Shown: piece by piece, positions 26,981 to 35,406 of the stretch
Position numbering within the stretch: the first letter of the stretch is position 1
How the letters are laid out: each line of letters starts with the position of its first letter
Assembly: GCA_002471575.1 (NCBI GenBank)
Contig: DKQG01000051.1
Location: 1 to 57,162, forward strand
Reading direction: 5' to 3'
From: Alphaproteobacteria bacterium UBA7314
Lineage (GTDB): Bacteria; Pseudomonadota; Alphaproteobacteria; MPNO01; UBA830
DNA length: 57,162 bases
Translations under genes and position numbers: made by a program
Notes under the pieces: generated by a model
Seen by the model: the letters and a program-made list of their open reading frames with translations, nothing else
Databases searched by the model: none
What the model was told of the DNA's origin: nothing

Positions 26981-27538
26981 TTGATCCGAGAGTGCACTGA
27001 TGCCGATTTCGAGGCGATTCTCTCCATCATCAATGACGGCGCGGAAGCGTATCGCGGTGTGATCCCTCCAGACCGCTGGTGCGAGCCCTATATGCCCGCC
27101 GGGGAACTTCGAAATGAGATGGCGGCGGGCGTCCGCTTCGCCGGTCTTGAGGCGGGCGGCAGTCTGGTCGGGGTGATGGGCTCGCAGCTGGTGCAAGATG
27201 TGATCCTGATCCGCCATGCCTACGTGCGGACCGCGCGGCAATGCAGGGGTGACGGGGGGCGATTACTGGAGCATCTATTGGAAACCGCGATGCGGCCTGT
27301 AATGATCGGGACCTGGAAAGCGGCGCGCTCGGCCGTGCGGTTCTATGAAAAGCACGGTTTCAACCTGATCGAGGGAGACGAAAAAGACAGACTGCTCAGG
27401 ACCTACTGGGATATACCAGACCGACAGGTTGAAACCTCAGTCGTCATGGCGGACCAGCGCGCGCTGGATGAAATCGTGGCCGGCTGGGATAAATCGACGG
27501 CCGTGACGGACGACGAGATAGATATCTTCGGGCTTTAG
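26981..27538 (+). CDS. GNAT family N-acetyltransferase
   Basis: A 185-residue acetyltransferase of unknown substrate. The N-terminus IRECTDADFEAILSIINDGA and the following YRGVIPPDRW match a common uncharacterised GNAT subgroup; the acetyl-CoA loop is ARQCRGDGGRLLEHLL, close to the Q/R-x-x-G-x-G/A pattern, and RSAVRFYEKHGF is the usual C-terminal GNAT motif. The start appears to be TTG at 26981, since the conserved N-terminus begins there and no ATG is suitable; no strong ribosome-binding site is seen. It stands alone, convergent with the PpiD-like gene. Confidence 0.85.
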   Translation: MIRECTDADFEAILSIINDGAEAYRGVIPPDRWCEPYMPAGELRNEMAAGVRFAGLEAGGSLVGVMGSQLVQDVILIRHAYVRTARQCRGDGGRLLEHLLETAMRPVMIGTWKAARSAVRFYEKHGFNLIEGDEKDRLLRTYWDIPDRQVETSVVMADQRALDEIVAGWDKSTAVTDDEIDIFGL

Positions 27539-27548
27539 GGCCCTGTCC

Positions 27549-29459
27549 TCAGCGGCGTCCGCCGTAACCTTGGTTGCTGAAATATGCGTCGAGGGCGCCT
27601 TTGTTAACCGACACCGAGTATTCATCGCGCAGTGCCTGCGTGTATTGCTGGAGAACGTCGTTGGCGATCGCGGTTGAGAGCGTCTCCTGAAGCTGGTTCA
27701 GGTCTTCGACATTGCTGGTGGCGGTTGCCGACTGGATTTCCCTCAGGCGCGCTACGGCATAACCGTCGGCGGTCGGCCCCATAACAATTTCTCCCACTTC
27801 GGCCTTAAATAGCTCTTCGAGTAAAGAGCGGGGCAGGGTAATTCCTGAAAGGGAGCTAAAACGCGCCACCGGCGCGCCTTTTTCGACATTTAAGCCCTTT
27901 TCGGCGGCGAGCTCGGCAAGCGGGGTGCCGCCCTTTGCCGCATCGCGAATTTCTTCGGCGGCTTTCCTTGCCCGGTTATTCAGCCAGTCGGCTTTCCAAG
28001 CAGCCGCGACTTCGGCGCGTACCTCGTTGAGCGGCCGTTTGGCCGAGGCCACGATGTCGTCAACCCTGACCATGAAAAACCCGCCATTGGATAATTCTAG
28101 CAGATCGCTGCTTTCTCCCTTTTTGATTAAAAAGGCAGTTTGCGCAAAACGCCCGTCCGCGGGGAGGCCAGGCTGGATGGCCCCCGACCGCAGCTTGCCT
28201 GCCGCATCGACGGGCGCGGTCTTCAAGACCTTCGAGCCGATATCCTGTGCGGCATCGACCATCGACCCGCCGCCTGCAAGGGCGTCTTCCACCTGGTTGG
28301 CACGTTTTACGAGGACGTCCAGCGCTAGGTCGAGGGCAAGATCCTCGGAAATTTGTTTGCGGACTTCCTCCAGCTTGGGTTCGCGTCCCGGCTCGATCTC
28401 GGTGACGCGCATTATATGCCAGCCCAAAGGCGATTTGACGGGGGGCGTGAAACTATCCTTTTCGAGGGCGAAAGCGGCATCGGCGAGGGCGGGGAGCAGG
28501 TCGCCTTTCACTACCAGGCCCAGCTTAATGTCTTCTTCAGACTTGCCGCTGGTTTCCCTTGCGGTGGCGGCAAAACTCCGCCCTGCCATCAGCGTGGCGT
28601 GGGCTTTTTTCGCGACTTCTTCGTCCTGCAGCAGAATCTGTTCCAGTCGTCTGCGCTCCGGCACCGACAGAGAGGACAGACGGTCTTCGTACTCGGTCCG
28701 TATATTTTCTTCGGAAGGTGAGAGTTCCCTGGCGACTTCCTGAGGATCGAGATATAGCACACTGAGACTGCGGTATTCGGGTGCCATAAATTGAGCTGGG
28801 TTCTTATCCAGAAATTCGACAAGTCGGGCTTCGGTCGGTTCGGGCGCACTGCCTGCGGCGGGCCGCTTGGTGCGAATGAATTCCGCGGAGCGCCGTTCGT
28901 TTCGGTACTGATAGACTGTCTTGACTAGGTTCGGCGGTGCTTCGACGCCAGCCGTGATGGTGCCGCCGATGTAATTCTGCTGCGTTTCCTGGCGGAGCGA
29001 CGCGACATAAATGTCCTCCGATAGGCCATTATTGGCCAGCGTAGTCTGGAAAACGGCGCGATCGAATTGGCCGAGCGCGTTATGAAAAGCGGGCTGCCGC
29101 TGAATTTGCCGAACGATCTGCTCGTCGCTGATCAGCAGTCCGAGGTCCGACGCCTGCAATCCCATCAGTCGCCGCGATACCAGCCCGTTCACCGTCGCAT
29201 CCGCAACCCCCAGGTCGCGCGCCTGTTCGGCGTCGATATTGCCGACCCGGGCGCGGATCCGATTCATTTCGCGGCGGAACTGATCCTGGAATTCGCGTTG
29301 GGTGATCTTGGTGCCGCCCACCGTCGCCACTTCATTCGGGTTTGAAATGACCCCGGCCATATCTCCGATGCCCCAGACCGCGAAGCTGAGAATCAGAAGG
29401 GAGGCCAGCACGATCATCACGTACTTGCCGATCCCTTTTTTCATACTTTCGAGCAGCAT
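27549..29459 (-). CDS. ppiD: Membrane-anchored periplasmic peptidyl-prolyl isomerase (PpiD/SurA-N type)
   Basis: Assists folding of proteins emerging into the periplasm. A single N-terminal membrane anchor (VMIVLASLLILSFAVWGIG, residues 14-32) is followed by a SurA-N-like chaperone domain (EVATVGGTKITQREFQDQFR), a parvulin rotamase domain at roughly residues 250-350 (including KSPLGWHIMRVTEIEPG), and a second, divergent parvulin-like C-terminal region. It has 636 residues, near E. coli PpiD (623). The ATG at 29459 is chosen because the membrane anchor follows directly; upstream residues look non-coding. It is divergent from tpiA. Confidence 0.9.
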   Translation of the reverse strand: MLLESMKKGIGKYVMIVLASLLILSFAVWGIGDMAGVISNPNEVATVGGTKITQREFQDQFRREMNRIRARVGNIDAEQARDLGVADATVNGLVSRRLMGLQASDLGLLISDEQIVRQIQRQPAFHNALGQFDRAVFQTTLANNGLSEDIYVASLRQETQQNYIGGTITAGVEAPPNLVKTVYQYRNERRSAEFIRTKRPAAGSAPEPTEARLVEFLDKNPAQFMAPEYRSLSVLYLDPQEVARELSPSEENIRTEYEDRLSSLSVPERRRLEQILLQDEEVAKKAHATLMAGRSFAATARETSGKSEEDIKLGLVVKGDLLPALADAAFALEKDSFTPPVKSPLGWHIMRVTEIEPGREPKLEEVRKQISEDLALDLALDVLVKRANQVEDALAGGGSMVDAAQDIGSKVLKTAPVDAAGKLRSGAIQPGLPADGRFAQTAFLIKKGESSDLLELSNGGFFMVRVDDIVASAKRPLNEVRAEVAAAWKADWLNNRARKAAEEIRDAAKGGTPLAELAAEKGLNVEKGAPVARFSSLSGITLPRSLLEELFKAEVGEIVMGPTADGYAVARLREIQSATATSNVEDLNQLQETLSTAIANDVLQQYTQALRDEYSVSVNKGALDAYFSNQGYGGRR

Positions 29460-29650
29460 ACCGTCTCCGTCTCTCTTTTTTTTAGGCGGATATCCCCCGG
29501 GGGAGGATGGCGCGACATCATAGGGAGCACCAATGGCCGCAGCAAGGCAAACACGCTTGATGGCTCGGCATTTCGGGGGCACCCATTGGAGGGGTGTATC
29601 CTATATGCTAGATACCGCACTTAAACGGACTCGCAAGGGTGAATTAAAAG
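29460..29650. promoter_or_regulatory. Divergent promoter region of ppiD and tpiA
   Basis: No gene is seen. The region contains a perfect 12-bp palindrome TCCCCCGGGGGA at 29493-29504, close to the ppiD start, and a run of eight T beside it (A tract on the ppiD strand). No confident -35/-10 pair can be assigned to either gene. Confidence 0.35.
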
Positions 29651-30406
29651 ATGACAGGCTCTCCCAAACCGCTGATCGCCGGAAACTGGAAAATGCACGG
29701 TTCGGAAGTATTTGCCGCCGATCTCGCGGGATCACTGGCCGATCGGATGGCAGGCCACGGCGGCGGAGGCGTGGAAATGCTGCTGTGTCCGCCGGCGCTG
29801 TTATTGGGGTCCGTGCGGGCGGCAGTTGGGGCGTCCGGCGTCGCAATTGGCGGGCAGGATTGTCATGTGGCCGAGCAGGGCGCCCATACCGGCGACATCG
29901 CGGCAGCAATGCTGGCGGACGCCGGATGCGGCTACGTGATCGTCGGTCATTCAGAGCGACGCGCTGATCACGGCGAAGACGATGCGCTGGTCCAGTCAAA
30001 GGCGGAAGCGGCGCAAGCGGCCAAGCTAGTCCCCGTTGTGTGCATAGGTGAGACGCTTGACCAGCGCGATGCGGGTACGGCGGTTGAAGTTGTGATATCG
30101 CAATTGCGCGGGTCGGTTCCTGAAGGATCTTCGGCTTCGACCCTGGTCGTCGCCTACGAACCCGTTTGGGCGATCGGCACTGGGCGAACGCCCACCCCTG
30201 CAGACATCGCAGAGATCCACGATGCGATCCGGGACGTCCTGACCGCGATCACCACTCAGGGTGACGGCGTCCGCATACTCTACGGTGGATCGGTGAAACC
30301 CATCAATGCGGCGGAAATTCTGACAATCGAAAACGTAAACGGTGCTCTGGTTGGCGGTGCAAGTCTGAAGGCCGACGATTTCTGGGCGATAGCGCAATCC
30401 GCCTGA
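29651..30406 (+). CDS. tpiA: Triose-phosphate isomerase
   Basis: Interconverts dihydroxyacetone phosphate and glyceraldehyde 3-phosphate. Catalytic elements are present: Lys in AGNWKMHG, His in VIVGHSERR, Glu and flexible loop 6 in VVAYEPVWAIGTGRTPTP, and the phosphate-binding ILYGGSVKPINA. It is 251 residues, normal for the family. It heads a + strand run tpiA-secG-pyrG-kdsA-eno. Confidence 0.98.
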   Translation: MTGSPKPLIAGNWKMHGSEVFAADLAGSLADRMAGHGGGGVEMLLCPPALLLGSVRAAVGASGVAIGGQDCHVAEQGAHTGDIAAAMLADAGCGYVIVGHSERRADHGEDDALVQSKAEAAQAAKLVPVVCIGETLDQRDAGTAVEVVISQLRGSVPEGSSASTLVVAYEPVWAIGTGRTPTPADIAEIHDAIRDVLTAITTQGDGVRILYGGSVKPINAAEILTIENVNGALVGGASLKADDFWAIAQSA

Positions 30407-30487
30407 CGCCTATCGCGGCTTCGAAAATACCTAGCCAAACGGATGATTTGGCAGTACACATCGGCGCGAATTTAGGGCAGACATCCG
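30407..30487 (+). promoter_or_regulatory. tpiA-secG spacer with a hairpin
   Basis: A perfect inverted repeat GCCAAA-N7-TTTGGC lies at 30434-30452. It has no T tract, so it is more likely a transcript-stability or regulatory hairpin than an intrinsic terminator. Confidence 0.3.
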
Positions 30488-30817
30488 ATGATCCAAGTTG
30501 TACTGATCGTACACCTGCTTCTGGCTATTGCGCTGGTTGCCGTGGTGCTATTGCAGCGAAGCGAAGGTGGCGCGCTCGGCATGGGCGGTGGCAGCACTAT
30601 GGGGGGCATGATGACGACCCGCGGAACGGCCAGCCTGCTGACCCGCGCCACGGCGGTCCTGGCGGCCTGTTTTATCGCGACCAGCCTTACGCTTGCGATC
30701 CTGTCGTCGTCCAACCGCGCGCCGACCTCGATCCTCGACCGTCCGGGCGCCGCCTTGCCGTCACCTTCCGCACCGGCGGCCCCGCCGTCCGGCCCGGCAG
30801 TCCCGCTCGGCAGATAG
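30488..30817 (+). CDS. secG: Preprotein translocase subunit SecG
   Basis: Small membrane subunit of the SecYEG translocon. It has two membrane segments: residues 1-20 (MIQVVLIVHLLLAIALVAVV) and about 55-75. The cytoplasmic loop between them has the family's LLQRSEGGALGMGGG. The tail is rich in Pro and Ala. At 109 residues it fits alphaproteobacterial SecG. The tpiA-secG-pyrG order is common in this class. Confidence 0.95.
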   Translation: MIQVVLIVHLLLAIALVAVVLLQRSEGGALGMGGGSTMGGMMTTRGTASLLTRATAVLAACFIATSLTLAILSSSNRAPTSILDRPGAALPSPSAPAAPPSGPAVPLGR

Positions 30818-30913
30818 GATATCCACATAAACGAATCGCTTTCGTCGTTTTCGTTGATTTAGGTGCTGGTGACGCTTTCACAGGCGTAGTGAAATGCTTT
30901 AAGTTACCGATCC

Positions 30914-32554
30914 ATGACGCGGTACATATTCATCACCGGCGGCGTGGTCTCATCACTCGGCAAAGGCTTGGCATCGGCGGCCCTCGCGGCACTCCTGCAG
31001 GCACGTGGGTACAAGGTGAGGCTGCGCAAACTGGACCCCTATCTCAATGTCGATCCGGGCACCATGAGCCCGACCCAGCACGGCGAAGTTTTCGTCACTG
31101 ACGACGGTGCGGAGACCGATCTCGATCTCGGCCACTACGAGCGCTTCACCGGCGTGCCAGCGCGCAAAACCGACAACGTGACGACCGGGCGTATTTATAC
31201 CAACGTGATCGAGAAAGAACGCCGCGGAGACTATTTGGGCGCGACCGTGCAGGTCATTCCCCATGTAACCGACGCGATCAAGGAATTCACCCTCAGCGAC
31301 GTGCATGATGAGGACTTTGTTCTCTGTGAAATCGGCGGGACAGTGGGCGATATCGAAAGCCTGCCTTTTCTCGAAGCCATCCGCCAGCTCGGCAATGAAC
31401 TTGGGCCGGAACGTTCTATGTTCATGCATCTGACGCTGGTTCCGTTCCTTAAATCGGCCGGGGAACTGAAAACAAAGCCGACCCAGCATTCGGTTAAGGA
31501 ACTACAAAGCGTCGGCATTCAGCCAGATATGATACTGTGCAGATGCGAACAGGATATTCCGGCCGACGAATGCCGAAAGATCGGGCTTTTCTGCAACGTG
31601 CCGGTCGACAACGTGATCAGCGCGCCGGACGTCGGCACAATCTACGAAGTGCCCATCTGTTATCACGAACGGGGGCTTGACAGGCAACTTACCCGTCACT
31701 TTCGGCTGGAAGACGAGCGCAGCGTCGGCAACGGCCTCGATCTTAGCCGCTGGGACCAGATCGTCGACCGGGTAAAAAATCCTGAGGGCGAAGTCACGAT
31801 TGCGGTCGTTGGCAAGTACACGAACCTGCTGGACTCATATAAATCTCTGGCCGAAGCGCTGGATCATGGCGGTATCGCGAACCACGTGCGGGTCAATATG
31901 AATTGGATCGACTCCGAAATTTTCGAGTCCGAGGAGGCGGTTCATCACCTTTCTGACGTCGAGGGTATCCTGGTTCCTGGTGGTTTTGGCGAACGCGGGG
32001 CGGAGGGCAAGATCGCGGCGGCTAAGTTCGCTCGCGAACACAACGTGCCGTATTTCGGAATCTGCTTCGGCATGCAGATGGCAGTGATCGAGACGGCGCG
32101 CAGTATGGCCGGGATCGAAAAGGCAGGATCGACGGAATTCGGCGAATGCGAGGAGCCGATCGTCGGGCTTATGACCGAATGGGCGCGGGGAAATTCGGTG
32201 GAACGCCGCGGCGCTGGGGACAATCTGGGCGGCACCATGCGTCTCGGAGCCTATGACTGCCGGTTGGCGGACGGTTCGCTCGTGCGGAAAATATACGGCG
32301 AAGCGGATATTAGTGAACGTCACCGTCACCGTTATGAGGTGAACATCAATTATCGCGACCGTCTCGAGGCCGCAGGCGTCCGTTTTTCGGGCCTCTCACC
32401 CGACGGTGTTCTGCCGGAAATCGTCGAGCTGCCCAATCATCCTTGGTATATCGGTGTTCAGTTCCATCCGGAGCTGAAGTCCAAGCCGTTCGAGCCGCAC
32501 CCGCTGTTCAGTTCCTTTGTCGGTGCGGCCGTCGAACACTCGCGGCTAGTCTAA
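30914..32554 (+). CDS. pyrG: CTP synthase (glutamine-hydrolysing)
   Basis: Aminates UTP to CTP. The N-terminal amidoligase domain starts MTRYIFITGGVVSSLGKGLA, with the P-loop-like glycine region. The C-terminal class I glutamine amidotransferase domain (from about residue 290) has nucleophile Cys in PYFGICFGMQ and the His/Glu pair in VQFHPELKSKP. It is 546 residues, the standard length. Its stop lies three bases before kdsA. Confidence 0.98.
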   Translation: MTRYIFITGGVVSSLGKGLASAALAALLQARGYKVRLRKLDPYLNVDPGTMSPTQHGEVFVTDDGAETDLDLGHYERFTGVPARKTDNVTTGRIYTNVIEKERRGDYLGATVQVIPHVTDAIKEFTLSDVHDEDFVLCEIGGTVGDIESLPFLEAIRQLGNELGPERSMFMHLTLVPFLKSAGELKTKPTQHSVKELQSVGIQPDMILCRCEQDIPADECRKIGLFCNVPVDNVISAPDVGTIYEVPICYHERGLDRQLTRHFRLEDERSVGNGLDLSRWDQIVDRVKNPEGEVTIAVVGKYTNLLDSYKSLAEALDHGGIANHVRVNMNWIDSEIFESEEAVHHLSDVEGILVPGGFGERGAEGKIAAAKFAREHNVPYFGICFGMQMAVIETARSMAGIEKAGSTEFGECEEPIVGLMTEWARGNSVERRGAGDNLGGTMRLGAYDCRLADGSLVRKIYGEADISERHRHRYEVNINYRDRLEAAGVRFSGLSPDGVLPEIVELPNHPWYIGVQFHPELKSKPFEPHPLFSSFVGAAVEHSRLV

Positions 32555-32557
32555 GAC

Positions 32558-33400
32558 ATGACCGCCCCAAAAACGGTCGAGATCGGCGAAATGAAGATCG
32601 CAAATGACGCGCCTTTCGTGCTGCTCGCGGGGCCGTGTTCTCTGGAGAGCCGCGCTCATACGATGGAAATGTCGGCGGCGCTGGTCGAGATCACATCGTC
32701 GCTCGGTATTGGATTGATCTATAAGACGTCCTTCGATAAGGCCAATCGCACTGCGCTTGACAGTCCGCGCGGCATGGGACTTGAAGAAAGCCTGCCGATT
32801 CTTGCCGATGTGCGCGAAAAACACGGCTGTCCCGTGCTGACGGATGTGCATCTCCCGGATCATTGTGCTGCCGTCGCCGAAGCGGTTGACGTGCTGCAGA
32901 TACCGGCGTTCCTCTGTCGTCAGACGGATTTGATCGTAGCAGCTGCGGAAACTGGCCGGGCGCTGAATATCAAGAAAGGTCAGTTCCTGGCACCTTGGGA
33001 CATGGCCAACGTGGTGAAAAAGGCTGAGGCAGCGGGTAACGACCGGGTCATGGTTTGTGAACGTGGCGCATCGTTCGGCTATAACACGCTAGTTTCCGAC
33101 ATGCGGTCTCTACCAATCATGGCTCAGACCGGTTATCCGGTGGTGTATGACGCGACCCATTCCGTCCAGCAGCCGGGCGGGGAGGGCAATACGTCGGGCG
33201 GCCAGCGCGAATTCGTCCCCGTCCTTGCACGCGCGGCCATGGCCATCGGAGTTGCCGCCGTGTTCATGGAGACACATGAGAGTCCGGATACAGCACCGTC
33301 GGACGGGCCGAATATGGTGCCGCTCGGGGAGTTGTCGGAAATTCTAAAGACATTGTTGGAAATCGACCGCATCGCTAAGGCGGATCCCGTAAAAATCTGA
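32558..33400 (+). CDS. kdsA: 3-deoxy-8-phosphooctulonate synthase
   Basis: Condenses arabinose 5-phosphate and phosphoenolpyruvate to KDO 8-phosphate, the precursor of the LPS inner-core sugar. Family features: LLAGPCSLESRAHTMEM, the substrate-binding YKTSFDKANRTA, and VYDATHSVQQPGG near the C-terminus. It has 280 residues. It links to the lipid A genes elsewhere in the window, and its substrate phosphoenolpyruvate is the product of the next gene, eno. Confidence 0.97.
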   Translation: MTAPKTVEIGEMKIANDAPFVLLAGPCSLESRAHTMEMSAALVEITSSLGIGLIYKTSFDKANRTALDSPRGMGLEESLPILADVREKHGCPVLTDVHLPDHCAAVAEAVDVLQIPAFLCRQTDLIVAAAETGRALNIKKGQFLAPWDMANVVKKAEAAGNDRVMVCERGASFGYNTLVSDMRSLPIMAQTGYPVVYDATHSVQQPGGEGNTSGGQREFVPVLARAAMAIGVAAVFMETHESPDTAPSDGPNMVPLGELSEILKTLLEIDRIAKADPVKI

Positions 33401-33405
33401 TCGGA

Positions 33406-33424
33406 CGATTGCGCGGCGCAATCG
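33406..33424 (+). repeat. Perfect hairpin between kdsA and eno
   Basis: CGATTGCG-CGG-CGCAATCG is an eight-base-pair perfect stem with a three-base loop, five bases after the kdsA stop. No T tract follows, so it is not a canonical intrinsic terminator; it may protect the upstream transcript's 3' end or attenuate read-through into eno. Confidence 0.6.
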
Positions 33425-33475
33425 CGGAAGGTATCTAATCGCGTGTTCCAGCTCTTTACTTGTTAGGAAGAAATC

Positions 33476-34753
33476 ATGTCCGCGATCGTCGACGTCCATG
33501 CCCGTGAAATTCTCGACTCCCGGGGGAACCCCACCGTCGAAGTCGAAATAGAGCTCGAAACCGGGGCTGCCGGCCGCGCTGCGGTTCCGTCCGGTGCCTC
33601 GACCGGTGCGTTTGAAGCCGTGGAACTGCGCGACGGCGACGCGGAGCGATACGGTGGAAAGGGTGTTTTGAACGCGGTCGATGCCGTTAACAACGAGATT
33701 TTCGAAGCGCTGTCCGGCATGGATGCGGATGAACAGGCGCTCTTGGACGAGCGAATGATTGAGCTGGACGGAACCGACAACAAGGCGCGGCTCGGAGCGA
33801 ATGCCATCCTCGGCGTCAGCCTGGCGCTGGCTAAGGCAGCGGCGGACGATGCCGGTCTGCCGCTTTACCGTTATGTCGGCGGTGCGTCGGCCCGTGTGTT
33901 GCCGGTTCCGATGATGAACATCCTGAACGGCGGCGCCCATGCCGACAATCCGATCGATTTCCAAGAATTCATGGTCATGCCGGTCGGCGCCGGAAGCCTG
34001 TCAGATGCGGTTCGTTGGGGCGCGGAAATTTTTCACGCGCTGCGGACCCGTTTGTCTCAGGCGGGACACAACACCAATGTGGGAGACGAAGGCGGATTTG
34101 CCCCGGATCTGGGTGGTACCCGGGATGCGCTGGATTTCGTCATGCAGGCGGTCGGCGAGGCAGGTTTCAAAGTCGGCGAAGATGTTCACCTGGCGCTCGA
34201 TGCGGCATCAACAGAATTCTTCAAAGATGGAAAGTATCACCTCGAAGGTGAGGGCAAAGTTCTCTCTGCAGAAGAGATGGCGACCTATTACGGCGAACTC
34301 TGCAGAAACTATCCGATTATCTCTATCGAGGACGGGCTCGCAGAAGCCGACTGGGATGGCTGGAAGGCGCTTACCGACTCGATCGGCGACACCGTGCAAC
34401 TGGTCGGCGACGATCTTTTTGTTACCAACCCGGCTCGCCTGGCGGACGGGATCGGCCGCGGGGTGGCAAATTCGATCCTCGTCAAAGTTAACCAGATAGG
34501 CACGCTGACCGAGACTCTGTCGGCGGTCGAGGTAGCGCACATGGCGTCCTATACTGCGGTGATGTCGCACCGGTCCGGCGAGACCGAGGACACGACGATT
34601 GCCGATTTGGCAGTCGCGACTAATTGCGGGCAGATCAAGACGGGATCCCTTGCGCGTTCAGACCGATTGGCCAAATACAATCAGCTTATCCGGATCGAGG
34701 AAGACCTGGGGCCGGCGGCGCTCTATGCCGGGCGAAGTGTTCTTCCGGTTTGA
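33476..34753 (+). CDS. eno: Enolase
   Basis: Converts 2-phosphoglycerate to phosphoenolpyruvate; often also part of the RNA degradosome. Diagnostic segments are AREILDSRGNPTVEVEI, VGDEGGFAPDL, ISIEDGLAEADWDGW with a metal ligand, ILVKVNQIGTLTETL with the catalytic Lys, and SHRSGETEDTTIADLAV. The 425-residue length is normal. TTAGGAAGAAATC before the ATG supplies the ribosome-binding site. It is followed by ftsB, a pairing common in proteobacteria. Confidence 0.98.
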   Translation: MSAIVDVHAREILDSRGNPTVEVEIELETGAAGRAAVPSGASTGAFEAVELRDGDAERYGGKGVLNAVDAVNNEIFEALSGMDADEQALLDERMIELDGTDNKARLGANAILGVSLALAKAAADDAGLPLYRYVGGASARVLPVPMMNILNGGAHADNPIDFQEFMVMPVGAGSLSDAVRWGAEIFHALRTRLSQAGHNTNVGDEGGFAPDLGGTRDALDFVMQAVGEAGFKVGEDVHLALDAASTEFFKDGKYHLEGEGKVLSAEEMATYYGELCRNYPIISIEDGLAEADWDGWKALTDSIGDTVQLVGDDLFVTNPARLADGIGRGVANSILVKVNQIGTLTETLSAVEVAHMASYTAVMSHRSGETEDTTIADLAVATNCGQIKTGSLARSDRLAKYNQLIRIEEDLGPAALYAGRSVLPV

Positions 34754-34873
34754 CCATTCAGTGAGCGCACTAAAAAAGCCAGTGGGCAGCGAAATTTCGT
34801 TGGTCAGCCTCCGATTTTCCTATTGGGGTCTTTTTTCTTGACCTGATGAATCGAAATGTGATTCGATTCAGAT
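34754..34873 (+). promoter_or_regulatory. eno-ftsB spacer with inverted repeat
   Basis: The spacer contains TTTTTTCTTGACC, in which CTTGAC resembles an alphaproteobacterial -35, and just after it a perfect inverted repeat TGAATCG-N10-CGATTCA at 34847-34870, ending three bases before the ftsB ATG. The repeat could bind a regulator or hide the start codon of ftsB in a hairpin; neither is demonstrated. Confidence 0.35.
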
Positions 34874-35191
34874 ATGGGAACAGCTCTCGAAATCAAACGT
34901 CGATCGCGCCGCATGATCGTCCCGATCGTGGGGGCACTGATCGTCTGCTATTTCCTGGTCCATGCTTTTCACGGCGACCGAGGCATCATTGCCTGGATGC
35001 ATCTGCAGAAGCAGGTGTCGGCGGCGGAACAGACGCTTACTGCAACCCGGTCGGTGCGAGAAGACTTCGAGCGGCGTACATCGCTGCTGAAATCGGAACG
35101 TCTGGACGCGGATATGCTAGATGAACGTGCGCGTGTAATGGCGGGCCTTGTCCGGCCAGACGAGATAATCATCGTGGACGCTCAGAACTAG
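34874..35191 (+). CDS. ftsB: Septum formation initiator family protein (FtsB/DivIC-like)
   Basis: A small divisome protein that forms a complex with FtsL and FtsQ. It has a short basic cytoplasmic N-terminus (KRRSRR), one membrane segment (IVPIVGALIVCYFLVHAF, about residues 15-32), then a coiled coil (about residues 43-80) and the ending LDADMLDERARVMAGL, typical of alphaproteobacterial FtsB. It has 105 residues. The position after eno supports the call; a low-complexity small protein cannot be assigned by motif alone. Confidence 0.85.
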   Translation: MGTALEIKRRSRRMIVPIVGALIVCYFLVHAFHGDRGIIAWMHLQKQVSAAEQTLTATRSVREDFERRTSLLKSERLDADMLDERARVMAGLVRPDEIIIVDAQN

Positions 35192-35406
35192 TTAGACTTT
35201 CCTAGTTAGTGAGCCGAAGCTAGGTTGTTCCCATGCTGATGCTTCTTTGGCCAGTTTTGTAATTTTGTTAACGCAACAAGGCATAAAAAGATCGTTCCTT
35301 TCTCACGTCGCAGTTGCGGTGCGGGAGCGTTTCAGTATTTTGTAAGCCAGGATATCGATAAATATGCGGGTATATGCACGTATATTCCGCACCTGAGCGA
35401 GGAACT
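35192..35406 (+). promoter_or_regulatory. Promoter region of the pdh operon
   Basis: A 215-bp gene-free stretch. Inverted repeats: AACTAG-N10-CTAGTT at 35186-35207, spanning the ftsB stop; and TTGTT-AACGC-AACAA at 35265-35279, an operator-like palindrome. A-T-rich sequence around 35335-35380 (TTGTAA, GATAAATATG) is the likeliest site of a promoter. A clear GCGAGGAAC ribosome-binding site precedes pdhA. Confidence 0.4.

Noticed and set aside
35258..35273. CtrA-like site (TTAA-N7-TTAAC) upstream of pdhA
   Set aside because: Only the TTAAC half is present; the other half reads TTGT with two mismatches.
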